A DNA stretch of 64,000 nucleotides from JANQPA01 sp964548175 (GTDB taxonomy: Bacteria; Bacteroidota; Bacteroidia; Chitinophagales; Saprospiraceae), in contig CAZJQS010000024.1 in the NCBI GenBank assembly GCA_964548175.1, positions 6,156 to 70,155 of the forward strand, read 5' to 3'. Under the pieces are notes generated by a model. It searched no databases, was not told where the DNA came from, and was given only the letters and a program-made list of their open reading frames with translations. The translations under genes were made by a program, and so were the position numbers. The first letter of the stretch is position 1; every line of letters begins with the position of its first letter. Shown in pieces: positions 1 through 7,451 of the stretch.

Positions 1-587
1 AGCCCATCCCGTATGTGCCGTACCGGGCTGACGGTAAAAATAAATCGCATCTGTTCATTCGCCGCCAAAATATCCTGAATAACAGGATCAAGGGCGCTAA
101 TGACTTCTCCTACAGATAATTTCCTGCGATCAAACCAGTTGCCCGGTACTTTATGACAGTTGGCGACTATCCGCTGCTGCTCTTTCTCCACAAACACAAA
201 GGCCGTGCCCAGGGTGATCAGGCACCAGCGAGCCGTTTTCAGCCACTCACCGCCTTTTTTGACCGCTTCATTGATCTGCTCCAGGCACACCTCTTCAGAA
301 GTATGGGAAAAATGACCGTGATGATCATAGCTATGCCAGAGCTCCTGGTGGAAAAACAAGTCTTCCTTTCGATAGCCGCTGCCGTTCAGTAATCGTTCCA
401 GCCCATTAGCGACCGAAACCGGGTTATACAAAATACCGAATGGATTGAGTATAGTCGGAAACTTCAAGTCCATCAGCTTCCCGGCTATGTGTTCGGCAAA
501 GCAAGAGCCCATGCACAGTATCCGGTCAGGATACTGGACCTTTTCGGGAAAATAAGGCATGTTGAGTAAAGTGCGGAATTGTTGCAT
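1..587 (-). CDS. GSCFA domain protein, 3' end cut by window
   Basis: Reading the minus strand from the ATG at 587-585 gives an open frame to the window edge (195 codons). The product begins MQQFRTLLNMPYFPEKVQ, followed near residue 27 by GSCFAEHIAGKL, the signature that names the GSCFA family. The frame continues with NPFGILYNPVS and HHGHFS, and ends in FTVSPVRHIRDG, which resembles the SPVRH block of this family. GSCFA proteins are mostly bacterial, about 300 residues or more, and related to SGNH/GDSL-type esterases; the substrate is unknown. No signal peptide is visible, so a cytoplasmic place is likely. The C-terminal third or more lies outside the window. Confidence 0.88.
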   Translation of the reverse strand, partial: MQQFRTLLNMPYFPEKVQYPDRILCMGSCFAEHIAGKLMDLKFPTILNPFGILYNPVSVANGLERLLNGSGYRKEDLFFHQELWHSYDHHGHFSHTSEEVCLEQINEAVKKGGEWLKTARWCLITLGTAFVFVEKEQQRIVANCHKVPGNWFDRRKLSVGEVISALDPVIQDILAANEQMRFIFTVSPVRHIRDG

Positions 588-696
588 TTGAATCCTGGCT
601 TATTATAGGAATGATTTATATTTTTATCCCAGCCTCTATCGTTTCTTCCCTAAAAGTATTATTTTTCGCGTTGATTATAGAAATTACCTAGAGCAG

Positions 697-2034
697 ATGG
701 GTTTATTTGATCGTCTTTTCGGCAATTCAGGAGATAAAGCCCCGGAACCAAATGTATTATTTGGCCGCTACTCGGATTCCTACAAGAGCACCGAAAAGTT
801 TATTGTCTGGGATCGGGCCCTTCAGCATTTTGAAGAAGAACGGTACCTGGATTGTTATGCGGAGTTTTTTGTTTATCTAAGCGATGAACAGGAGGGAAAT
901 GTTCAATTCCATCGCACCGGCGATCAGCTCACCTTCGAACTCTATCAGGGCTCCAAAAAGATCACCGGCTTCGCTAATGCCGAACAACTTAGAGCCGAGG
1001 CCAAGATCGCCCGATCCGAATCCCTCAACGTGAGCTTTATGCGCCGCCTCATCGAAAAAAACTTCGAGCTGAAATTTAGCCGCTTTGCTCTGGATAAACA
1101 CAATAACATCACCATCGTCTTCGATACCTATACCCTCGATGGCTCGCCTTACAAGCTTTATAATGCCCTTAAAGAGCTGGCTACCAACGCTGATAAACAA
1201 GACGACCTGCTGCTGGATGAGTTTAATATGCTTCAGGCCGTAGAAACCGCCCACCTCGAACCGCTGCCTGAACAGGAAAAAGAAGTCAAATACGACTACA
1301 TCAAAAAAGAAATCCAGACAACCCTCCACGAAATGGATCACGGCACCCTCGATAAATTCCAATACCCCGGCGGCATCTCCGTCCTGCTGCTGGACCTCAT
1401 CTACCGACTGGATTACCTGACCAAGCCGGAAGGCTATATGATGGAAACCCTCGAACGCATGCACCGCCGCTATTTTGCTCAGGATGAAAAATCCCTGGTC
1501 GAAAAAAATCAGACGCTGCACCGGCAACTATCCAAACTCCTGGATCGACCTAAAGAGGAATTTTTTAAGGAAATGTATCGCGTAAAGGCGACTTTCGGCA
1601 TCACCGACCCCATTAACCATGATCGCATCGTCGACTTCATCGATAATGAACTGGGCTCCATGGATTGGTATCAGGATAATGGGCACTATAAAGTGGCTAT
1701 GGCCATTCCCGGATACATCACCGGCTACTGTGTGTTCTATTTCGCCGTGCCCCGCCCCGATCGCGATTTGTTCCACCTGTATTACCAGATCACTAACCCC
1801 AATTATTTCAAAGCACTCGGCTTTTCCTTTAACTATTTCGATACGGAAACAAAAGACTTCAATAAAAAGGCCATCCGTAAAGCCATCGAGCAAATCGCTT
1901 ATGATAACAAAGTTAGTTTCCCTAAACTCAACCCTGATATCGGCTCCATCTCATTTAAATCACCACTGGATTTTGCAAAGACTTATTTGTTGATGATTCG
2001 AAATCTGGATATGACAAGGGTGGAGGTTGGTTGA
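697..2034 (+). CDS. Hypothetical protein, 445 aa, cytoplasmic
   Basis: A complete open frame from ATG 697 to TGA 2032-2034 with typical coding character and no competing frame. I do not recognise a family. The protein starts MGLFDRLFGNSGDK, has no signal peptide or membrane segment, and is rich in charged and aromatic residues throughout. The first 200 residues look alpha/beta; the middle (about 200-310) is mainly helical and charged; the last 130 contain hydrophobic strand-like stretches such as VAMAIPGYITGYCVFYFAV. It stands alone, divergent from the GSCFA gene, with 109 bp between them. Its stop codon is followed within 4 bp by a heptamer repeat array. Probably a lineage-specific Bacteroidota protein. 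Confidence 0.8.
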   Translation: MGLFDRLFGNSGDKAPEPNVLFGRYSDSYKSTEKFIVWDRALQHFEEERYLDCYAEFFVYLSDEQEGNVQFHRTGDQLTFELYQGSKKITGFANAEQLRAEAKIARSESLNVSFMRRLIEKNFELKFSRFALDKHNNITIVFDTYTLDGSPYKLYNALKELATNADKQDDLLLDEFNMLQAVETAHLEPLPEQEKEVKYDYIKKEIQTTLHEMDHGTLDKFQYPGGISVLLLDLIYRLDYLTKPEGYMMETLERMHRRYFAQDEKSLVEKNQTLHRQLSKLLDRPKEEFFKEMYRVKATFGITDPINHDRIVDFIDNELGSMDWYQDNGHYKVAMAIPGYITGYCVFYFAVPRPDRDLFHLYYQITNPNYFKALGFSFNYFDTETKDFNKKAIRKAIEQIAYDNKVSFPKLNPDIGSISFKSPLDFAKTYLLMIRNLDMTRVEVG

Positions 2035-2037
2035 TGG

Positions 2038-2114
2038 TTTTGGGTTTTGGGTTTTGAGTTTTGGGTTTTGAGTTTTGGGTTTTGGGTTTTGAGTTTTGAG
2101 TTTTGGGTTTTGAG
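2038..2114 (+). repeat. TTTTGRG heptamer tandem array, 11 units
   Basis: Eleven consecutive 7-bp units TTTTGGG or TTTTGAG fill 77 bp and begin three bases after a stop codon. Six units are GGG and five are GAG, mixed in order. The G-rich strand is the coding strand of the upstream gene. The array runs straight into a TTTTTACACAACCCC motif. A second array of the same unit follows cydA at 63947. The function is unknown; the unit looks like a eukaryotic telomere repeat but nothing suggests a chromosome end here. Confidence 0.95.
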
Positions 2115-2129
2115 TTTTTACACAACCCC
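2115..2129 (+). repeat. Dispersed motif TTTTTACACAACCCC, copy 1
   Basis: The 15-bp string TTTTTACACAACCCC directly continues the heptamer array. The same string, with at most small changes, occurs at 14404-14419, 52767-52782 and (inverted) 54311-54325, always between genes. Two of the copies also carry GACGAA about 3-4 bp upstream. Its role is unknown. Confidence 0.75.
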
Positions 2130-2190
2130 ATACTAACACACCATTAAACTATTTCCTTGTTTTAGGTATTTTAATAAAAAAACCTAACCA

Positions 2191-2688
2191 ATGTCTGCCA
2201 CTACCACAAAAGAACGAATTTACACCGTGCTCGATCAGGTTTGCGATCCGGAGATCCCGGTGCTGACCGTTCGGGATTTGGGGGTGATCCGGGAGGTGAT
2301 CATTCATGAAGACGACAGCGTCGAGGTCATTATTACCCCCACTTACTCGGGCTGTCCGGCCATGAATACTATTGAGATCAATATTAAAGCAGCTTTGCAG
2401 GAAGCAGGCTATGACCCGGTAAAGGTCACCACGGTGCTCAGTCCGGCCTGGACGACCGACTGGCTGTCGGAGGAAGGTCGCCGCAAACTTAAGGAATACG
2501 GCATTGCTCCGCCCCAGGAAAAAAGTTTTGACAAAAATGCCTTGTTTTCTGAAGAAAAAAACATAGAATGTCCCCATTGCGGCTCTACCAATACGAGAAT
2601 GGTCAGTCAATTCGGCTCAACTGCCTGCAAGGCCATGTATCAGTGTAATGATTGTTTGGAGCCCTTTGATTATTTTAAATGTCATTGA
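2191..2688 (+). CDS. paaD: Phenylacetyl-CoA epoxidase subunit PaaD
   Basis: A 165-residue protein with an N-terminal MIP18/DUF59 fold (about residues 8-90; DPEIPVLTVRDLGVIREV, then SGCPAM) and a C-terminal zinc ribbon with CPHC at 127-130 and CNDC at 152-155. This two-part layout is typical of PaaD (PaaJ), the factor thought to help assemble or mature the di-iron centre of the PaaABC ring epoxidase. A plain DUF59 protein would lack the zinc ribbon. It is followed after 65 bp by a crotonase, as in many paa clusters, but paaA, paaB and paaC are not in the window, so they must be elsewhere or absent. The length fits the family. Confidence 0.9.
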   Translation: MSATTTKERIYTVLDQVCDPEIPVLTVRDLGVIREVIIHEDDSVEVIITPTYSGCPAMNTIEINIKAALQEAGYDPVKVTTVLSPAWTTDWLSEEGRRKLKEYGIAPPQEKSFDKNALFSEEKNIECPHCGSTNTRMVSQFGSTACKAMYQCNDCLEPFDYFKCH

Positions 2689-2753
2689 TTAAATAATTGG
2701 CCTTCTCCCCCGGCGGCGCCGGGGTCGAAGGCTTCTGTCCGAACGTTTTTAAC

Positions 2754-3530
2754 ATGGAAACCATACTCTTTACTAAAGAATCCAATGTTGGGAAGATCGT
2801 TCTCAACCGGCCCGAAAAGTACAACAGCTTCAACAGGGAGATGGCGCTGTCCATGCAAGCATGCCTGGACACCTGCCAGAAAGAGCCGGATATCCGCACC
2901 GTTTACCTCACCGGCGCAGGCAAGGCTTTTTCTGCGGGTCAGGACATCAATGAGATCACCGGCGAGAACAAACCGGCTTTTAACACCATTCTGCTAGAGC
3001 ATTTCAACCCCATAATCGAGCGATTGAGAAGTATGGAGATACCAGTAGTGGCCGCAGTTAATGGGGTGGCTGCAGGAGCCGGGGCCAATATCGCACTGGC
3101 CTGCGACATCGTTGTTGCGGCTGAAAGCGCCGCTTTCATTCAGGCCTTTAGCAAGATTGGATTGATCCCCGACAGCGGGGGTACTTTTATCCTCCCACGG
3201 CTTGTCGGCTGGCAAAAAGCTGCCGCCCTGATGATGCTGGGCGAAAAAGTATCGGCCGAAGACGCAGAAGAAATGGGTATGATCTATAAATATTTCCCCG
3301 ACAAAAAATTCGAGGCCGAATCCTGGAGCATTGCCCTTCAACTAGTGCAAATGCCCACCAAAGCATTGGCTTACATCAAAAGGGCACTAAATTATTCGCT
3401 CAACAGCGACCTGTCCAAACAGCTATTGATGGAGGAACGGCTGCAAACCAGCGCCGGACAAACAGAGGATTACCAGGAAGGCGTTCAGGCTTTTTTAGAA
3501 AAAAGAAAGCCGGTGTTCAAAGGAAAGTAA
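2754..3530 (+). CDS. Enoyl-CoA hydratase/isomerase, PaaG-like
   Basis: A 258-residue crotonase. I chose ATG 2754 (METILFTKES) because the frame upstream from TTG 2697 encodes Gly/Pro-rich sequence unlike the family. Visible blocks are the oxyanion-hole segments SAGQDI (60-65) and GVAAGAGANIALACDIV (104-120), and IPDSGGTF (138-145). The Asp at 140 sits where PaaG-type isomerases carry their catalytic Asp, and the two usual hydratase Glu residues are not evident. PaaG converts the epoxide of phenylacetyl-CoA to the oxepin, and can shift double bonds later in the pathway. Its place 65 bp behind paaD supports this, but PaaF-like or general crotonase activity cannot be excluded. Confidence 0.82.
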   Translation: METILFTKESNVGKIVLNRPEKYNSFNREMALSMQACLDTCQKEPDIRTVYLTGAGKAFSAGQDINEITGENKPAFNTILLEHFNPIIERLRSMEIPVVAAVNGVAAGAGANIALACDIVVAAESAAFIQAFSKIGLIPDSGGTFILPRLVGWQKAAALMMLGEKVSAEDAEEMGMIYKYFPDKKFEAESWSIALQLVQMPTKALAYIKRALNYSLNSDLSKQLLMEERLQTSAGQTEDYQEGVQAFLEKRKPVFKGK

Positions 3531-4020
3531 AATCTGCCGGAATCTCTTTTACCCGGAGCGTACTGCAATAGCTGTTAATAAAATTCATAAGGTAAAAGCA
3601 GATAACCGACAGACTTGTACTTAACACCAAAAATATTAAATGCACTATGTAGATCGTTTCACCGGTTGATTACACCTGCAAAGTAGCAGGCTTTCGGTTG
3701 TGATTCAATAGGCGCTTCAGGTGTGCCATAGCCTTTGAGTTTTTGTTAACTTTTAGAGGGCTAAAATCGAAATGTTAATTTTCTTTAACACCAAAAACCA
3801 TTTAATAATCAAGCATTTGTAATCCTCTGAAATCCATTTTAACATTTACAGGGCGTTTGGCCACATCATTAATCTAAGGTTAAAGATCTAGCCATAGCAT
3901 AAAACAACGGCAGGTTCTGGGTTGCGTAAGAAGACATCTTACTCGTTTGCGCGGCAAAAATTCCAAAAAATAAAAATATTTAAGCACCGTAAACCTGCCG
4001 GTGATGAAACAGCATTATCC
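3531..4020 (+). other. 490-bp intergenic stretch, no gene seen
   Basis: AT-rich DNA between the crotonase and meaB. I see no convincing ORF, RNA gene or strong terminator. An in-frame upstream extension of meaB to TTG 3922 exists but encodes a Lys/Arg-rich stretch not expected for the family. CCATAGCCTTTGAG near 3726-3739 weakly resembles a Bacteroidota -7 box but has one base too many. The meaB promoter is probably within this stretch. Confidence 0.5.
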
Positions 4021-5100
4021 ATGGATTCAAATAAAAAAGAAGGACTCCGTATCAGCGAAGGCGTCGATCAGGCGCCGGCCAACATCAATCCGAGACTAAA
4101 GCGAAAGCCTTCCAAAGGACCGCAAAGAGCGGAGGATTTTATTGGGGGCATCGTCGCCGGCGATCGCATCATGCTGAGCAAAGCCATCACCCTAATCGAG
4201 AGCAAACTACCAAGGCATCAGGAACTGGCCCAGCAAATACTGGAGGGCTGCCTCCCCTTCAGTGGGCATTCCTTCCGGCTGGGCATTACCGGCTCTCCCG
4301 GAGTGGGGAAAAGCACTTTTATCGAATCCTTCGGCCTTCATTTGCTCGAACAGCAAAAAAAAATAAGCATCCTGGCCATTGACCCTTCCAGCCAGCTCAC
4401 TAAAGGAAGCATCCTGGGCGATAAAACGAGAATGGAGACGCTGAGCCGCTCGGAGGAAGTCTTCATCCGCCCCTCCCCTTCCGGACATACGCTGGGCGGA
4501 GTAGCACGGAAAACCCGCGAAACCATCATCTTGTGCGAAGCCGCAGGCTTTGACACCATTATCATAGAAACAGTGGGCGTCGGACAATCCGAAATCGCCG
4601 TACATTCCATGGTCGACTTTTTCCTGCTCCTGCTATTGCCCGGCGGAGGCGACGAACTCCAGGGCATCAAAAGGGGTATAGTCGAAATGGCCGACCTGAT
4701 CGCCGTAAACAAAGCAGATGGGGAACGCCAACAGCTGGCCGAGCAAGCCAAAAGGGCTTACCATAACGCGCTGCATCTCTATCCCGCCAAAGAAAGCGAA
4801 TGGACTCCCAAAGTGGTGTTGTGCTCCGGACTCACCAGCATGGGTATTGAGGAGATCGATCAGGCAATCAAAACCTACTGGGTCTTAACCAAAAAGAACA
4901 GCTACTTCCAGCAACGCCGGCGTGACCAGGCCCTGTACTGGCTAAGGGAAACCATACAGCAGCGACTGAACCAGTGGTTCTTCGGTCATCCCAGCGTTAA
5001 GGCCCAACTTCCTAATATTGAAAAAGCTATTTTGGAAGGCCACCTGTCTTCCTTTCAGGGGGCTGACCAACTGCTTCGATGGTTCGAACAAGAGAAATAG
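4021..5100 (+). CDS. meaB: Methylmalonyl-CoA mutase chaperone GTPase MeaB
   Basis: A 359-residue P-loop GTPase of the MeaB/ArgK family (SIMIBI class). The G1 P-loop GSPGVGKST begins at residue 91, the switch region has DPSSQLTKGSILGDKTRM, the G3-like ETVGVGQSE precedes PGGGDELQGIKRGI, and G4 is NKAD. MeaB guards adenosylcobalamin loading and reactivation of methylmalonyl-CoA mutase. The mutase genes are not in the window. ATG 4021 gives a length near the usual 330-360; the frame is open up to TTG 3922, so an N-terminal extension of 33 residues is possible but less likely. The first 40 residues of the chosen form are charged and probably flexible. Confidence 0.9.
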   Translation: MDSNKKEGLRISEGVDQAPANINPRLKRKPSKGPQRAEDFIGGIVAGDRIMLSKAITLIESKLPRHQELAQQILEGCLPFSGHSFRLGITGSPGVGKSTFIESFGLHLLEQQKKISILAIDPSSQLTKGSILGDKTRMETLSRSEEVFIRPSPSGHTLGGVARKTRETIILCEAAGFDTIIIETVGVGQSEIAVHSMVDFFLLLLLPGGGDELQGIKRGIVEMADLIAVNKADGERQQLAEQAKRAYHNALHLYPAKESEWTPKVVLCSGLTSMGIEEIDQAIKTYWVLTKKNSYFQQRRRDQALYWLRETIQQRLNQWFFGHPSVKAQLPNIEKAILEGHLSSFQGADQLLRWFEQEK

Positions 5101-5178
5101 ATCAGAAAAAGCCGGGCGTACTTCTTAAAAAATTGCCATCTTGTAGACCGTATGATAATTTTCTCCCTTAGTTGTCTA

Positions 5179-5238
5179 TTTTGAGATTTTTTTTATTTTT
5201 CCTCAAAAAAGATCGCAAAAAAAATAAATTATCGGCTG
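5179..5238 (+). repeat. Degenerate hairpin-tail element (TTTTGAG..CTCAAAA, TTATCGGCTG)
   Basis: TTTTGAG (5179-5185) and CTCAAAA (5202-5208) form the outer stem; the 16 bp between them are T-rich and hardly pair. After an A-rich linker comes TTATCGGCTG (5229-5238), identical to the tail of the element at 60153-60214 and similar to those at 14320 and 52675. It lies between meaB and lemA, both plus strand, and may end the meaB transcript. It reads as a decayed member of the family. Confidence 0.55.
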
Positions 5239-5318
5239 TGCCGTAAGATCTTCACTGGCTTTTTTCAGGAAAAACGACACAGCCTTTGATCCTTTTTAAT
5301 CATTAAAATCAACAATCA

Positions 5319-5912
5319 ATGAGATCGCTAGTACCCTTAGCAATCGTTCTTATCGTAGTAGGTGGTATCGCCTTTTTGGGTAGCTGGAGCTACCAGAACA
5401 AATTTGTCCGCCTGGATGAAAAGGTTAACCAGGCTTTCGGCGACTTGCAGTCTGATTACCAGCGCCGTTCTGACCTGATCCCCAATCTGGTCAACACTGT
5501 TAAAGGAGCTGCGGATTTCGAACAGGAAACCCTGACTTCACTAACCGAAGCTCGCGCTAAAGCCACCAGCATCACCATTGACCCGAGCACAGCTACTCCT
5601 GAGCAACTGCAGGCCTTCCAGGAAGCACAAAGCGGCATCTCCCAGTCTTTAGGGCGACTGCTGATGATCTCCGAGAATTATCCGCAACTGCGGGCCAGCG
5701 AATCGTTCAGAGAACTGCAGGTTCAACTGGAAGGCACCGAAAACAGGATCAAGGTGGCCAGAAACAAATACAATGAAGCTGTTTCTCAATATAATATTGC
5801 CATCCGAACCTTCCCCGGCAACCTATTTGCAGGCTTGTTCGGATTTGACCGCAAACCTCAGTTCCAGGCGGAAGAGGGCGCACAGAACGCGCCGGAAGTT
5901 AATTTTAATTAA
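5319..5912 (+). CDS. lemA: LemA family protein
   Basis: A 197-residue protein with one N-terminal membrane segment (about 4-26) followed by a long helical domain. Family marks are NQAFGDLQSDYQRRSDLIPNLVNTVKGAADFE (about 37-68), LRASESFRELQVQLEGTENRI and ARNKYNEAVSQYN. LemA proteins are membrane-anchored helical bundles facing the outside; their role is unknown. Next come two TPM-domain genes on the same strand, an arrangement common in Bacteroidota and suggesting a shared envelope function. Between lemA and the first TPM gene lies a 199-bp MITE-like insertion, so cotranscription across it is not certain. Confidence 0.92.
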   Translation: MRSLVPLAIVLIVVGGIAFLGSWSYQNKFVRLDEKVNQAFGDLQSDYQRRSDLIPNLVNTVKGAADFEQETLTSLTEARAKATSITIDPSTATPEQLQAFQEAQSGISQSLGRLLMISENYPQLRASESFRELQVQLEGTENRIKVARNKYNEAVSQYNIAIRTFPGNLFAGLFGFDRKPQFQAEEGAQNAPEVNFN

Positions 5913-5918
5913 GAAATA

Positions 5919-6117
5919 AGAGGCTGTCTCAAAAGGCATCGGTTTTAAGACCGGCGGCATACGGCCTTCCTGTCGCCCGAATGGCGGGTTCTGCCAGCCA
6001 TTATTATGTTTTTGTATTAATTTTTTAGGAAAAATTCCATTTCCCTTTAAAAAAGGCCAATACAAAAGAAATACATTAGGTGGCGAAAAGGTGTAGGGTG
6101 CTTATGAGACAGCCTCT
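5919..6117. mobile_element. MITE-like element, 199 bp, 13-bp perfect TIRs
   Basis: The ends are AGAGGCTGTCTCA at 5919-5931 and its exact reverse complement TGAGACAGCCTCT at 6105-6117. The interior has no coding frame with any recognisable product. Size and structure fit a miniature inverted-repeat transposable element moved in trans by a full transposon elsewhere in the genome. No clear target-site duplication is visible at the borders (AAGAAAT on the left, GTTTATT on the right). It sits between lemA and its usual TPM partner. A shorter element with related ends is at 40593-40687. Confidence 0.75.
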
Positions 6118-6134
6118 GTTTATTTAAGCAATTT

Positions 6135-6569
6135 ATGATCCGTTTTTTCAGTAAAGAAGAAGAAAAAAACATCATCTCGGCTATTCAGGAAATCGAAAAT
6201 AAAACCAGCGGGGAGATTCGCGTTCATTTGCAGCGTAGCTGCGACGGCCCCGTGCTGGAAGTCGGCAAAAAGGTCTTCCTTGAATTAGGCATGCATAAAA
6301 CAGAACGCCGGAACGGCGTGCTCTTCTTTATCGTTCCGAAAGAACACCAGTTTGCAGTGCTTGGCGACAGCGGGCTCGATGAGGTCGTGCCCGACTCCTT
6401 CTGGGAGGAAGTCCGCAATGTGATGCAGGAAGATTTTAAAAAAAGCGCCTTCGCAGCAGGGATCACCAAAGGCATCCATATGGTCGGTAACTACCTGACG
6501 CAATACTTTCCGGTACAAAAAGACGATACCAACGAGTTGTCAGATGATATTTCCTATGATGACAACTAG
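6135..6569 (+). CDS. TPM domain protein without signal peptide
   Basis: A 144-residue protein made almost wholly of a TPM (TLP18.3/Psb32/MOLO-1) domain. It starts MIRFFSKEEEKNIISAIQE, then TSGEIRVHLQ, RNGVLFFIVP, FAVLGDSGLDEVVPDSFWEEV and AFAAGITKGIHMVG, in the usual order. It lacks both a signal peptide and the Gly-rich tail seen in the next gene, so it is the short cytoplasmic-looking member of the pair. TPM domains have been linked to acid phosphatase activity and photosystem repair in plants, but the bacterial role is open. The acidic C-terminus (about 128-144) is probably disordered. lemA-TPM-TPM is a conserved order. Confidence 0.88.
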   Translation: MIRFFSKEEEKNIISAIQEIENKTSGEIRVHLQRSCDGPVLEVGKKVFLELGMHKTERRNGVLFFIVPKEHQFAVLGDSGLDEVVPDSFWEEVRNVMQEDFKKSAFAAGITKGIHMVGNYLTQYFPVQKDDTNELSDDISYDDN

Positions 6570-6669
6570 AAAATAGGGATTATCCCTGATTTTAAGAAGC
6601 CACAAGTTGCTTTCAACCTTTACATCCCTTTTTTAGTTTTTATTTTTACAAACGAACCATCACCATTAC

Positions 6670-7431
6670 ATGAAGCTGCGATTATTTGTCACTTTTTTGA
6701 TCTTTTTACTCACATGGAGTATCGAAGCTAAAGATATTCCTCCCAGATCCAATACCCTGGTCACGGATTATGTGAAGTTGCTCACTCCCGGAGAAAGGGA
6801 TGCCCTTGAACGCAAACTGGTCGCCTATGACGACTCTACCTCTACCCAGATCGCCATTGTCATTGACCGCTCGCTGGAAGGGGAAGAGATCTTCGATTAT
6901 AGTTACCGCCTTGCGGAGGCCTGGGGGATCGGCAGAGAAAACAAGGACAACGGCGTTTTGGTCTACATCGCCCTTCAGGATCGCAAACTCTACATTCAGA
7001 CCGGCTACGGGGCCGAAGGCTTTTTACCGGACGCCATGGCCAACCGGATCATAGAAACAGTTATCAAGCCTGCTTTTCGTCAGGACAATTACTACCAAGG
7101 GCTGGACAAGGCTACCGATATCATTATGCAGTTGGGCAGCGGAGAGTATTACAACGACGGAAGCTCAGAAGAAGGGTTTCCCCCCCTGGCCGTGATCATT
7201 ATCCTGATCGTCATCGTCATTATCCTGTCCAGCTTGTTTAATGACAAGGGAGACGGCGGCGGATATTACCGTGGAGGGCGCTATGATTCCGGCAGACGCG
7301 GTGGCGGATGGATGTACATCCCTGGTGGTGGCTGGAGTTCCGGCGGAGGTGGCGGCGGATTCGGCGGCGGTGGATTCGGAGGTTTTGGCGGCGGCGGATT
7401 CGGAGGCGGCGGCGCCGGAGGTAGCTGGTAA
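6670..7431 (+). CDS. TPM domain protein, secreted/anchored, Gly-rich tail
   Basis: A 253-residue TPM protein of the YgcG type: signal peptide (about 1-20, ending SIEA), TPM domain (about 28-150; NTLVTDYVKLLTPGERDALE, STQIAIVIDRSL, DNGVLVYIALQDRKLYIQTGYGAEGFLPD), one membrane helix (about 172-190; PPLAVIIILIVIVIILSSLF) and a Gly-rich tail of repeated GGGGFGG-like units ending in GGSW. The domain is expected on the outer face of the inner membrane. The tail is normal for this family and not a sign of transfer. It follows the short TPM gene by 100 bp. Confidence 0.9.
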   Translation: MKLRLFVTFLIFLLTWSIEAKDIPPRSNTLVTDYVKLLTPGERDALERKLVAYDDSTSTQIAIVIDRSLEGEEIFDYSYRLAEAWGIGRENKDNGVLVYIALQDRKLYIQTGYGAEGFLPDAMANRIIETVIKPAFRQDNYYQGLDKATDIIMQLGSGEYYNDGSSEEGFPPLAVIIILIVIVIILSSLFNDKGDGGGYYRGGRYDSGRRGGGWMYIPGGGWSSGGGGGGFGGGGFGGFGGGGFGGGGAGGSW

Positions 7432-7451
7432 AACCAAAAATTTAGTTTTCC

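Noticed and set aside
877..1893. Long antisense frames inside the 445-residue gene.
   Set aside because: Their products are Phe/Ile/Val-rich mirror translations of a Lys/Glu/Asp-rich gene; the plus frame spans the whole region.
2038..2114. Heptamer array as CRISPR or as a true telomere.
   Set aside because: There are no spacers and no cas genes, and the array is internal with genes continuing on both sides.
5823..6065. Minus-strand 80-codon ORF across the lemA end.
   Set aside because: It overlaps the lemA 3' end and the MITE interior and has no family-like content.
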